Source of the DNA: Ianthella basta
Lineage: Eukaryota > Porifera > Demospongiae > Verongiida > Ianthellidae
Assembly (NCBI GenBank): GCA_964019415.1
Contig: OZ025872.1
Span: 6,463,322 to 6,527,321 of the forward strand
Direction: 5' to 3'
DNA: 64,000 bases
Under the pieces are notes generated by a model, which did not search any database, was not told the origin of the DNA, and worked only from the letters and a program-made list of their open reading frames with translations. A program made the position numbers and the translations under genes. The first letter of the stretch is position 1; the number at the start of each line of letters is the position of its first letter. Positions 1 to 11,642 of this stretch are shown piece after piece.

Positions 1-52
<52 letters not shown>
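1..52. repeat. (CA)n microsatellite at window start
   Basis: Uninterrupted CA dinucleotides from the first base. The tract probably continues outside the window. Such tracts recur throughout this sequence. Confidence 0.97.
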
Positions 53-56
<4 letters not shown>

Positions 57-918
57 TACTCCTCACTGCACACTCCATGCCTGTGTCAGAGCAATGTACA
101 GTGCATGTACCACTGTGTGGATATCTGACATTAGCTACATTGTTGTATACTATCTTCACTTATGTATGCTTGGTTGTTGTTACTGTAGGTTTACTGGAGT
201 CCAGGTGAACTGGTTTTTGATTATTCAAACTTGCTCCTTTACATATGCATTCTTTGAATGTAACTTTCATCAACTTGTCCAAAGTTTCTGGCACTGCATT
301 AGTGCAATGTTAACAGTGTAGCTAGTGACTAGTATAGGAACCTCGAGCTCTTGGATTGACTTTAATTTGAATTTGATTTGATGACATGTGCACACATATG
401 TGCATGCAATCCAGTGTGTGGTATGGTGGCCAGTGGACAGGGTCAGATACAAGACTGTGCAGCATGTGTAAGCATTCAAGACAAGGTCAAGAGTGTAGCT
501 ATGCCTCAGTGTGTAGTGAATGAGGTATACATGTGTTCCTTCAAATGGGCGCTTAGTAAACACCTCAGAACTGCGGACAACATAAACATTTTCCATGCTT
601 CCCCTCAGGAGCTGAAAGGTGGTCGCATGCTTGCATGCAATTGAATGCCACGTGCGTTGTTGTTGTGCAATAAAGAAACAAAAGCCAGAATCTGTCCTCT
701 CCCAAGTTCAACATCATAAATCACACCAAATGTAACAAGTGGACTGCAAGCCACTAGGGTACTTAGTTATTCATGAGCTGTGGAATTGTAACAAGAATTG
801 GGAGCATAATTACGGCACACACATTATGCATGGAGTGGTCGCAATGCACAGAGTCACAACTGGCGCGCGTCACGTACCAGAAGGGGTGTCACTCCATATA
901 CCCCGCCCCCTTGGCAAA
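53..918. other. intergenic / 5' flank, no gene recognised
   Basis: No open frame here shows a recognisable protein. The stretch around 675-705 resembles 19680-19715, so it contains part of a dispersed repeat or a duplicated fragment. The 3' part (860-918) is GC-richer and precedes the first candidate coding exon, so it may include a promoter or 5' UTR. No TATA-like element was convincing. Confidence 0.4.
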
Positions 919-1237
919 ATGGACGGAGGTGGCCCCACAAGAGAATGCCACCGTGAAACACTATTAAGCACATGTACACATGCCAGGAATGGAGGAGAGA
1001 ACACGTCTATGGAATTAGATCGGCTCTTCCTTGAACACCACGAACAGTTGTCTAGCGAAACGGCCACAGAAAAGGGTGCCAAGCTAGCCGACGAGGTGAA
1101 AAGGCTGACAGATCACGAGACATCAGCCGCCCAAGCCACTGCACCTTTCACTCCACCGCACTCCTCAGAACAAGAGCTTGCTGGAGTCGAGGAAGAATCC
1201 GGTGAAGCAAGACAGAGTTCCGGAGAACTAGTACAAG
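919..1237 (+). CDS. candidate first coding exon of ROCO-like gene 1
   Basis: An ATG at 919 opens a frame to a good splice donor (CAAG then GTTAGT) after 1237. The peptide (about 106 residues) begins MDGGGPTREC, is hydrophilic, rich in Glu/Ser/Thr, and contains a predicted helix with ELDRLFLEHHEQL. It matches no domain I recognise. It ends in phase 1, while the next plausible exon at 1910 needs a phase-2 partner in its open frame. Either a small exon lies between, or a single base has been lost, or this exon belongs to another transcript. Assignment to the ROCO gene rests on position and strand only. Confidence 0.45.
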
Positions 1238-1909
1238 GTTAGTATTGCGCGTTGCATGAGCAGCTATGTAGCTAGCTAGCTAAATCAACTCAGCCGCAGG
1301 GCTCTTTGACTCATGCAAGAGTCTCTGCTACCCTGAGAGGCTATAACAGTTGACCAAGACTTTTCTGTAATGGCGAATCGCTTTCGCCCATAGTGGCAAA
1401 CTAGCTATTTCATGTTCTTCCATCATTCCTGAAACACCTCCCAGTTTTATGCTTGGCAGTGGCCATGGGCCAAAACACTGGTAAGGAATTGTCTTTTTGC
1501 ACTGAACCCATTACCATGGTAACAGACATCTAAGTAATGTTCACGTTTCTGGATCTGACAGCCATGCACTGCATGTTTTGGGTTTTGGCGTGGGATCTGT
1601 ATCTGATGGACATCCTCGGTGGGCAGAGTGTGTGGGATGTCTATATTCATAGATCTCTCTGATGTCATGTGACATCATTAAAGATGGTCAATTATTGCCA
1701 AGTTGAAAGTTGGACAAGTAATCATGATGCTCGGGTGTCTTGTATCCTATATATTATAATGGAGCTAAGCATTATGTATTTCTGGCACCATTTCATATTC
1801 TGAGAGCGTTTCGTATTCCACTACATAATATTATTCAGAAAGCATTTGTTTGAGTGTATGAGCATGGCATTACAATGTGCATGACTTTCTTGTTCTTCCA
1901 TGCACACAG

Positions 1910-2474
1910 ATCTTCAAGGAATTCAGCCGAGGTTGTCCACTGTAGGTTTGAGGCAATCAGTCTGCCATCAAATACAATGCAGCAGCCGCAGCAGCAGCAG
2001 TCGCACCAGCGACAGCTGCTCAAATACACAAATCTGAAGATGGATCTTAAGATTAAAGACATATCTGACCTCATGTCTGCATCAGATCCCATGCGCAGTA
2101 TTATGCTGCTCTATGCCAACACCCTTGCTGCTATCACTCGCCTTTTGGAGCCTCACCTTCAGGCAGTGAGGGAGGAGGCTGTCAGGTATCATCAACTTGG
2201 CCTTCATCAAGGGATGTCGGAAGAAAGTACAATTAGGTCTGCTAACTCCCTCGATGACCTGCTAAGGCAAATGTCAGTGACAGGAATGTGGAACAATACT
2301 CACTTCCTGAGCCAGGCTGTGGGTGCCATTCCACCATCTGCACTTGAGCGAGAAGTTGTGGAAGACATCCTTTCACATTACAACTTGCATCTGGCCATTC
2401 ATGAGCGGGCCACACAGCTGGACGATGCCCTTGCCAAACAGTCTGAGAGCAAAGAGGAAGGAAAGGCTCTCGAG
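1910..2474 (+). CDS. exon encoding polyQ and helical region upstream of ROCO GTPase
   Basis: The exon follows a CACACAG acceptor and reads open to a possible donor at 2475 (GAG then GTGGAT); otherwise the frame ends with TGA at 2484-2486. It encodes a Gln run (QQPQQQQSHQRQ, after an ATG at 1977) and then about 150 mostly helical residues, including LDDLLRQMSVTGMWNN and EILSHYNLHLAIHE-like text ending in a charged KQSESKEEGK tail. I recognise no named Pfam family. The helical pattern and position before a P-loop resemble N-terminal regions of multidomain sponge GTPase proteins. The phase 0 donor fits the exon at 3288. An internal start at 1977 is an alternative. Confidence 0.5.
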
Positions 2475-3287
<813 letters not shown>

Positions 3288-3354
3288 GGCATGCTCCAGT
3301 GGCTGTCAACCAGGAAGGAACAGTGGGAAGAAAGAGGGGACCTGGCAGGAGAAG
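3288..3354 (+). CDS. small linker exon of ROCO-like gene 1
   Basis: A pyrimidine-rich acceptor (ACTTTAG) precedes 67 bp that read in phase 0 to phase 1 as a charged helical segment (MLQWLSTRKEQWEERG) and stop at AGAAG followed by GTGCAT. Its phases fit both the donor after 2474 and the GTPase exon at 3529, which supports it as a real linker exon. The predicted helix continues the charged tail of the preceding exon. There is no domain match. Confidence 0.45.
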
Positions 3355-3398
3355 GTGCATGCATGCATGCCTTTATCTGTGTGTGTGGTGTGAGCATG

Positions 3399-3399
<1 letters not shown>

Positions 3400-3465
<66 letters not shown>

Positions 3466-3480
3466 GTGTGTGTGTGTATG
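3400..3480. repeat. (TG)n microsatellite
   Basis: TG tract with a few interruptions, directly upstream of the GTPase exon. Confidence 0.95.
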
Positions 3481-3528
3481 TGTATCTGTGTTTTTAGTAT
3501 TAGCCTGTTTGTGTACCTTGCACTGTAG

Positions 3529-5841
3529 GTTTCACAGAGGCAGATTGCTCCAGACTGTACCACAAAGCTATCAGAGACAACCCCACCATCACCCTCCACA
3601 TTGCCAAGGCCATGACCATTGGACCCCCTCAAGTCGGCAAGACTTCTCTGCGTGACCACCTGTTGGGGCTGCCACCACCTCAGATCAGCAGTAGCACTCC
3701 TGTAGTGGATACAGCTGCAATGGTCAGTGTGTGCCCATCTGATAGTGCAGTCCTAAGTGATAGGTATTCAGAAGATTCATCGTCATCAGATGGCACAGAA
3801 GACTCATTGTCATCAGATGACTCAGAGGATGGTGTGGGTCAGAGAGTAGTTAAAAGGTGCAGATATGAATCCTGTATGTGTGTGGCAGCTGGAAATGAGT
3901 GGGTTTTAGTAAACAGTGACAGTGGAATACTCAGTCTACTCACGTTCCTGCAGCAAAAAATGAGTACACTCATCCAAAGCAGCACAGAAGTAAATTCAGT
4001 GGCTTCTGAGACAAAATTTTGTTACCTAGCACACATGAAGGAATACTTCCCGAAACTGCCATTCATCCTCTAGGTGATGCATCACCCATCCAGGCACCTG
4101 TTCATAAACCTGACCCCGTTGCAACAATGATTAGTCAAATTTTCCGAGAATTACAGAATCCTGACATAGCTAATGTCACTCTGCCGATGTGCATCTCCTG
4201 CAGTTCCTAGACAGTGGAGGACAGCTGGCGTACCACGATATCCTCCCAATATTTGTCAACATACCTGCCATCTATTTGCATGTGTTCAACGTGGCAAAGG
4301 AGTTGACAGAATGCCCCATAGATGAGCTGTGCTCCACTGAAGGGAAGAAGAAGTATTCAGCTAAATCCGCCCTCTCCACTGCTGATATGATCACATGCTC
4401 GGCAATAACAGTGCATTCACTTGCCGACAAGAAGCTTCAACTTCCCTCAAAGGTTAATTGTGAGAGCAAGTCCCCTAAGCCCTGCGCTGTGCTGGTGGGC
4501 ACTCACCTTGATAATCTCGTTGAAGGAGATTCAGAGGCTACATTGAAGGCCGTTAATGAAACACTGCATAAAGCATTGCAGTCAAAATATCACCTCCTGG
4601 AAGAGATGGTTGTGCCAAATCACAAATCCAGCCTCATGTTCTTTCCCATCAACAATATGCTATATGTTGACCAAAGTCATCAGTTGCATAAACACTGTAA
4701 ATGTATGCACTGTCATGCCACCAAGCATCTCAAGAGGAGGCTAATGAAGCAGGCAATGGAAGATGCTGTTAAGGTAGAAGTCCCCGTGAGGTGGTACCTC
4801 CGTCAGCTGTTGGAGCTGAGCCAGGGTGCAGAGAAGCCGTTGTACTCATACAGTGAACTGTATCAACGCTGCATGGAAGAAGGTTCTGTTAGTGACGAAG
4901 GAGAATTTCATACCATGGTCACCTACTTCCATGCCCTTGGTCTCCTCGTTCACTTTTGTGGAGCTGATGTAGGGCACACTGAAGACAGTGACTGCCTGGT
5001 CTTCACCAATCCTTCCTACCTCTTTAAGAGCATTTCCAAACTGTATCAAGTGCAGTTTGAAGAGGTTGAAGGAGTTGGCATGAGAAAGCTGAAACATGAA
5101 GGCAAATTGACAAAGGCAGCACTTCGGGACCTTGAGGTTGAAATCAATTATGACCACTTCATGGATCTCATGGTCCAGCTCTTCATTGGAGCAGAGGTCA
5201 AGTCACATGATGAAGACAAGACTCTCTTTGTCCCGTCAGTCCTGACCAACTCACCAGTTGATGTAACCCCATCAGGAGTTGGTATCAGACCACAGGAGCA
5301 ATCCCTGTGTTTTGCCATCACCTTTGAAGCCAAACATTTCATTCCTTGTGGAGTATTCACAGGAATGATTGCTCGCTTGCAGTCCACACTAGGGTGGGAG
5401 ATATGCACCCACTCTATCTCTCGTGTGCAAATGGAGTTCGCAGTAGGAGCAATGGACACTGTAATTCTGTGGGATCGTGTCACCCACATCAGTGTGCAGA
5501 TGGGTCACCATGAAAGAAGGAGACTCAGACGATACCAGGAGTACCGTGACACCATCATAAAGGCCACTGCAGACTCGTACTGCTTCCTCTTCCACAGCAA
5601 GGCTGGCAAAGACCCTCACAGTGGGACCTGAAGTGAGTGCAGGGACAGTCCCTACCTTGTCCTTGGGCAGACCTGTCAGAAGTGCCCCACTCAGTCAAGT
5701 GCTCTTGAAGGCCCACACTTTGCTGAACTGAAGGTGGAGGACCATATCCCTGCATCTGTCCGCTGCCAGAGGACACTGGAGCCAAAATCACTGAATGACA
5801 ACAAATCAGAGCTTGATCTGTTCCAGAACATGTCTCATTAT
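3529..5841 (+). pseudogene. ROCO-like GTPase plus COR exon, copy 1, frame broken
   Basis: A large exon after CACTGTAG, phase 1 entry. The GTPase part has the P-loop GPPQVGKTSL (G1, near 3621), an acidic Ser/Asp-rich insert (SSDDSED), the switch motif DSGGQLAYHD (G3, about 4210) and the THLD specificity motif (G4, about 4505). A COR-like region follows to about 5500 with VRWYLRQLLEL and LVHFCGADVG-type text. ROCO proteins are multidomain GTPases that dimerise through COR and often carry signalling or repeat domains. Compared with the undamaged paralogue at 62790 there is one frameshift near 4010-4020 and a second at 4181-4185 (one C fewer). An in-frame TGA at 5629-5631 precedes a further coding stretch containing CQKCPTQSS, which ends at the donor TAT/GTGAGT. 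Copy 1 is therefore either a decaying gene or hit by consensus errors. Confidence 0.8.
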
Positions 5842-5940
5842 GTGAGTTGACCGCTGTGGAGAGTTGAATACACCAGTAATTGAGTAGTGGCTTTTCTGTC
5901 CTCCACTGAAATATGCCATTTTGCTTTCTCCCACATGCAG

Positions 5941-6016
5941 GCTGTTGTTGTTGAACAACATACCAGCTACTCTCTGGAGATTGAGAGGGAGGGGGAAGTC
6001 CCATCCACTCTGACAG
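5941..6016 (+). CDS. short exon downstream of COR
   Basis: After ACATGCAG the frame continues from the previous exon in phase 0 as AVVVEQHTSYSLEIE and ends in phase 1 at CTGACAG followed by GTTAGA. It is short and hydrophilic with no recognised domain. Exact phase agreement with 5841 and with the exon at 8056 supports its membership in ROCO-like gene 1. Confidence 0.55.
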
Positions 6017-6221
6017 GTTAGATCTTACTCCACCCACATAATCAATACTGAATATCACTTAATGGAGTTTCCCCAATTACAGCAGAGCCTCCGTTTGCAA
6101 TGCATGCAGCTAAATGGGCACATTTAGTGTGCCATTATTCTGACTGAATGCGTGTGTTTATACGACGTGTCTTATTAACCCACGGCGGCGCGTAGCGCAA
6201 TGAGGGGTTACAGTACTTGGT

Positions 6222-6222
6222 T

Positions 6223-6311
<89 letters not shown>
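6222..6311. repeat. (TG)n microsatellite
   Basis: Nearly pure TG dinucleotides inside the putative intron 6017-8055. Confidence 0.95.
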
Positions 6312-6312
<1 letters not shown>

Positions 6313-8055
6313 TGCGCCTAATCTGACACTACAGGCTGCGAGGCATCTTATCAGCAATACCAGTGGATTCAGAACGACAAAGTAGGAAGTTGAAAAGGGG
6401 ATTGTTTCGAAAGGACTGCATTCGAGAGATATGGTAGTCACATACCGTCCTTATCTCCGCCTTTTTGCCAAATTGGGGAGAAAAATCCTCCAAAATAGCG
6501 GAACGGCGGAGATGGGTCTGGGATTAGACTGGAGATATGGTGTGGAAACAGTAAAAGGCCAATATGCAGCTTATACTCTTTTCGGGAATGACTGAATTGT
6601 GCTCAATGGCGGGATGTAATCGAGAGGTGCCGAGTCCCGCATTCTACTCTGGTGGTGTGAGTGCGGCCTCTGGTGGTAGATTGCCAGATCTGATTTGCAA
6701 CGTGTACCACACGGTAGAACGCTGTATGTAGTTTGTGTAGAGTAGAGAACCACTTCTATGTAGTTCAGAGGGATCCATACCTCGACGAAAATGGCATCCA
6801 TTTAATCTTTTCCAATGATGTCTGTTATTGCACAAGTGTTTAGCTGCTTATCTAGTGCCACAGAATCAGATGTCATATTAGTTGCTGTATACAACTGTTT
6901 TGTGGCACCCATGCACACTCTCGCTCAGTATCGTGAATTACATTGCTTATACAATGCCTTTGTTGCATAGCTACAACAAAGACCTATCTACAGTCACATA
7001 CAGTACTTACAGTCATTGCATATATATGTTGAGCTTCTACCCTAGACTCTTAGTGAATGCAACAATCTGCAACAATGTTAATTTAGCCAGCAATGTTTGT
7101 TTGCAAACACTCCAATGGTTTTGCACTGTAGTGCTTCATTTGACTAAGCAATCTTCTTCCACACTGGGAACAGCTAGGCTGCTTCCTCTTTAGTTCACTG
7201 TTGATTCTTTTCTAGAGCATTAGCACCATTAACAGGTTGATGAATGCATTGTCCTCTGGATAGTTGTCAAGTTTCATTAACAGTTACAAAATACCGAAGT
7301 TTTTTCCATCCAAGGTGGAACATATCAACTAATTGCAAATCATTGTCTGCAGAGTGCACAGCGAAGTTTAACATTACAGGTGAAAATGAGGGGGTAAATA
7401 TTGAATTTCGCAGGCAAATTATAAGCCTGTTCTGCAACTCACCATTTAGAAATGACCTATCAAAACGGTCATTCAGCTGTTCAAAAGTCGATTTGTTGAG
7501 CTGATATTTCTTCACACGTCAGTGCAGATACATAATTCCTTTACTGCATAAACGTTGATGAACAGTTCATCTGACACCAAATATTACAAATCTCATTGGC
7601 TACAGGGCTGCTATAATGTACCAAGTTAGTTAGAGATACATCCAAGGTGGTGCTGTATGCTGTACAGTGGACAGGCTGGCTCTGCGAGGCCAAGTGAGCT
7701 AGCTGTTGTCAGTCCTTCAAGTGAGGTATGGACTGTACTACTGCCGTGCATCTCACATGACACTCTGAAGTGCACTCATGTCATTGTACATCAGCTGTGC
7801 ACAGTCAACATACTGTATTACCTGTGAATATGACGGGGTGGCAATGCACGGCAATTCTGATAATTGGTTAACTTATAAATTCCATAATGATTCAGGTAGT
7901 ACTTTGCTTAGTGCACTCATTGTCTGTCATGACCAGGAGCCCAGTCAGTTCAAGAAGACCCTCTTTACCAACTGTTTACAGTGTTTGTAAGAGATAGGCA
8001 ATGTGTGTGGAGTAATTTGAGTATTACATTGAATTGTTCTCTGTTTCTCTTGTAG
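6312..8055. other. long intron, partly paralogous to 16.4-16.9 kb
   Basis: No intact exon was identified. The stretch around 7170-7260 (GCTAGGCTGCTTC, TTCACTGTTGATT, and so on) aligns by eye with 16480-16600. It therefore belongs to a duplicated block that in the other copy also carries a CARD-like relic exon. A corresponding CARD-like exon could not be found here. Confidence 0.45.
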
Positions 8056-8142
8056 TTCCTCAGATCCCAACCCACTGCCCTCCTTCTAGTGGGTCTAGTC
8101 CAACTAGTCCACAGGCCAAGAGGAGGCAAATTAGCTCAACTG
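8056..8142 (+). CDS. Ser/Pro-rich tail exon of ROCO-like gene 1
   Basis: An 87-bp phase 1-1 exon after TCTTGTAG, encoding a basic Ser/Pro tail containing PQIPTHCPPSSG and SPQAKRRQI, with the donor CAACTG then GTAAGG. A near-identical 87-bp exon lies at 16943-17029, which shows that a block containing it was duplicated. Conservation of frame and splice sites between the two copies argues that it is genuinely coding. Function unknown; KRRQ could be a small basic patch. Confidence 0.65.
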
Positions 8143-8155
8143 GTAAGGCAGTGTG

Positions 8156-8158
<3 letters not shown>

Positions 8159-8210
<52 letters not shown>
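8159..8210. repeat. (TG)n microsatellite
   Basis: Short TG tract immediately downstream of the tail exon. Confidence 0.9.
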
Positions 8211-8330
8211 ACATATGAGCATAAGCGACTGGTTTGGTTATTGTATCTTTGCCTGCTACTGTGTTTGAGTAGTGGGTGGGTGTGTCTGACTACCATACAA
8301 TTGCAAGCATCAGTTTTCTTCTCTGTTCAG

Positions 8331-8374
8331 CTGCCCTACTACCTGTGTCCCCTGCTTCTTCTGAGCCCATTTAG
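8331..8374 (+). CDS. possible terminal exon of ROCO-like gene 1
   Basis: Following a good acceptor (CTCTGTTCAG), phase 1 entry reads 14 residues ending VSPASSEPI and a TAG stop at 8372-8374. This would finish the ROCO-like protein. The exon is too short to be certain, and a GTAATG just after the stop could instead be a donor in another frame. Confidence 0.35.
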
Positions 8375-9112
8375 GGTAATGCTACATCGCCCAACCCAAT
8401 GGAGATAGCCCCAGTCAATACCAGTGGTAGGTACCAGTGGGAAATGTGCACTGGGTTGCTGTGCATCGTAGATGTGATTGGGGACCGTACAGTCTACACA
8501 CACTAGCATCATGCAGACAGCACAGTAGCGCTGTCTCTATAGGGATGGTGGCAGTCTGAGAGGTCTACCTCACATGCAGCGGACACCTCAGGGTCAGAGC
8601 GGCGTGACCCTCGCTATAAGAGAGCTTGTTTGCTTTGAGGAACTGCCTCACTGTCGACGGAGGGAGTAGGTGTGCATCTAGCCCATCATGTCCGTCACTG
8701 GTCCCTTCGCCACTTCTTGTAGTGACAGTGGTGGTTGTTTGTACACTGCACTATATTCATGAACTGCACATACGTCACCTTAATGCAACATTATACCAGG
8801 TTGTAATCTCTGTTCAGTCTGTTTTCTGTAAATGGTGTCTCTGGTAGCCATTTTTATCAGGCACTTCCTTTAATAGACGTCATGAGCATGACATCTGATA
8901 CTTTAGTGTGGCAGTGTGTGTCCACACCCTGTGGCTGCAGTGAAGTAGCATGTACTGATTTGTAATGATACTGGACTGCATACACCAAACATTCCACTGA
9001 TCTGTTCATAATGGGAATAGGATGGTTCTATGGTTGACATGAGGTGTTAGCTCCTTTGTGCTTCATCAACTCCTCTCTTTTTGTGCACACACACGCACGC
9101 ACACACACACAT
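8375..9112. other. intergenic, no gene recognised
   Basis: Noncoding. The segment near 8515-8560 (CAGCACAGTAGCGCTGTC) resembles the direct repeats at 54335 and 54566, so a dispersed repeat family member is present. Nothing else was supported. Confidence 0.4.
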
Positions 9113-9238
9113 GCCCCACTCAATCAAGTGCTCCTGGAGGCATACACTGTGCTCAACTGAAGGTGGAAGACCGTTCTTCTATTTCTGTTTGTTGCCAGGC
9201 AATCATGGAGCCGAGACTACTCAGTGACAATGTATCAG

Positions 9239-9240
<2 letters not shown>
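9113..9240 (+). pseudogene. relic of the post-COR exon from a second ROCO copy
   Basis: The plus strand encodes PTQSSAPGG, QLKVEDRSS and EPRLLSDN, matching the stretch at about 5670-5810 of copy 1 (PTQSSALEG, ELKVED, EPKSLNDN). The upstream part (GTPase, COR) is absent. It is cut off by a (TG)n tract on its 3' side at the word TATCAGAG. This fragment, together with 16.1-17.4 kb, indicates a second, dismembered ROCO copy. Confidence 0.65.
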
Positions 9241-9337
<97 letters not shown>

Positions 9338-9360
9338 TGTGTGTCTGTGTGTATGTGTGT
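9241..9360. repeat. (GT)n microsatellite at a block boundary
   Basis: Preceded by TATCAGAG. The same word precedes the (GT)n at 15647, at the other side of the Calx-beta gene. Confidence 0.95.
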
Positions 9361-9625
9361 AGTGTGTGCTGTACCTGGCCTGTGCAGTATTGCCTCCCCT
9401 GGCTGTGAGTGTAGTGTGCTGTCACAGCCCATCACCCCAGTGTGCCCTAGTGAGGCCGACCTCAACTGGCACAAGTAGCTGGTGAAGGCTCTGTTGCTGT
9501 CACATTCGCCATGTGCCACTGTCATGTGGTGTTGTGTCAGCTAAACTTGTACGTGTATGTAATGTGTGTTAATTGATGGAGGTGCAAGTGACAGTGTTTA
9601 ATGTGCTATTTATGTTCTTCTGCAG

Positions 9626-9757
9626 CTGTCACTGTGTCACTGCTGGGCCCGGCCACGGTGACAGAGGGTGACAGTGTGACATACACCATTGACACTATTG
9701 GAGAGTTCAGAATCCCAATAAGTGTCACATTGACTTTAGTAGATGGAACAGCCACTG
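9626..9757 (+). CDS. Calx-beta repeat 1, first-half exon
   Basis: Phase 1-1, 132 bp, acceptor TTCTGCAG, donor CACTG/GTGAGC. It reads VSLLGPATVTEGDSVT and ends VDGTAT(G), the canonical first half of a Calx-beta domain. Intact. Confidence 0.75.
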
Positions 9758-10033
9758 GTGAGCAAGTTGCCTGGCAACCCACTAGCCCCACCCCCTTCAC
9801 TGTACTCTGTACCCCCTCAGGTGGAGATAACTTTGATGTTAGTGGGTTCCCAGTGACAGTGACACTTCGGCCTGATATGACGTCTGTCAATGTGACAGTG
9901 TCAACCACGTTTCATGGTGTCATTGAGTGCACTGAACGCTTTGATGCTGTACTTCACATTGAGTGGTGCTGGGATCAACAACAACTTTAAATACTTGCAT
10001 TTTAGATGCAGATGGCCATAAGTCGTGTGTGTG

Positions 10034-10103
<70 letters not shown>

Positions 10104-11583
10104 TGTGTGTGAGTATGTGTGTTAAAGAGGGTGTGATACCGATGAAGTCAAGTAGCCATGTGTCCTCCACTGCACAGACCTTCAAGTGTCCTTTGGTGCA
10201 TCCCTGTATGACACTACTGAGGGTACAGCGGCAAACATCGCTGTGGTAACCAGTACCACAAGCTACACCTTCCCTTTCACTGTGTTCCTAATGTACCTTG
10301 ACTTTAATGGGATATCAGCCACCATGGGAATGGACTACATCCCCCTCCCCAGCAATGTCACCTTCCAGGCCGGCCAGGAGAGCCTCACCTTCTCTGTCGC
10401 CATCCTGATGACCAAGTGGCAGAGCTGCTGGAGAACTTCAGAGTTAGGATCACTGGCTACGCTGAGCACTTGAGCTGTGCTGGGGGACTTGTTGTGGACG
10501 GAGAGACCACTGCTGCCTTTGTCCGCATCAGTGACAATAACAGTGAGTGCAGGACAGCTGTGGGGTGGATGGGAGGTGCATGGGGTTAATTTGTGTTTAC
10601 AGCCCATGTTTACTAGTGGTTTTGTTGGTGCTGTTTAGAGCTGATTGTGTCCTTGATGCCAAGCGTGTATATGGTGCCAGAGGGTGACAGTGTCACAGTG
10701 ACACTTGTGACAAACATCCCCTACTCATTTGGGTTTAAAGTCACAGTTGAAGGCAATAACAGAACAGCAACTCGTAAGGATACACGTCACACACTTAAGT
10801 GTAGTGCAAGGACACTCACATCCCACTCCCCACACAGCTGGTGATGACTATGGCAGTGGTCCAAAGGAAGTCAGCTTCGCAGCCTCTGTCACTTCACCCG
10901 GCTCTGCCAACACCACCTTCCAGACACGCACTGACAATGTGTTTGAAGGAGAGGAGGTCTTCCTTGTGGAGCTGATGAATGTCAGCGAGGTGGGCATTGG
11001 ACCTGATACAGGCTTGGTGATAATAGAGGACCAGACCAGTGAGCGGGTCAATTGGGCAGCCAGTGGGCGGGGTAGGGGTGGGGGCAGAGGTCATGTGTGG
11101 TCTCACCTCTCTACTGTTAGTGGTTAGATTGTCATTCGGAACATCTAGATATGTGGTTGCCGAGGGCAACCATATGACAGTCACCTTGGAGAGCGATGTT
11201 GCCATAGAAATGTCCTTTGAAGTCAACGTGTCCACTGTGGAGAGAACAGCAGATGGTGAGTGGGGAACCCCTTTCACGTGAAGTGTTTGTGAGTACTCCT
11301 CTCCTCCTGTCCTCAGCTGGGGCTGACTTTACAGCCCTCACCAATGTCGTGGTTACCTTTGAACCTGGGACATCTGCTGTGTCAGTCAACATCTCCACCA
11401 TTGATGACCTTGCGGTTGAAAGTGATGAGACACTGCATGTCACCTTTGTCATTCCGTCAACAGAAGCAACCGTGAACGTCAAGACTGGCAGTATTAGCAG
11501 GGCTAAAGTATTCATTGAAGACAATGAAGGTGCGTGAAAGCAATTATGTGTGTGCTGTGTACAACATTTGCCTGCGTGTGTGT

Positions 11584-11642
<59 letters not shown>

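Noticed and set aside
739-918. Upstream extension of the first exon to 739
   Set aside because: It would start at GTG; the first ATG in frame with reasonable context is at 919.
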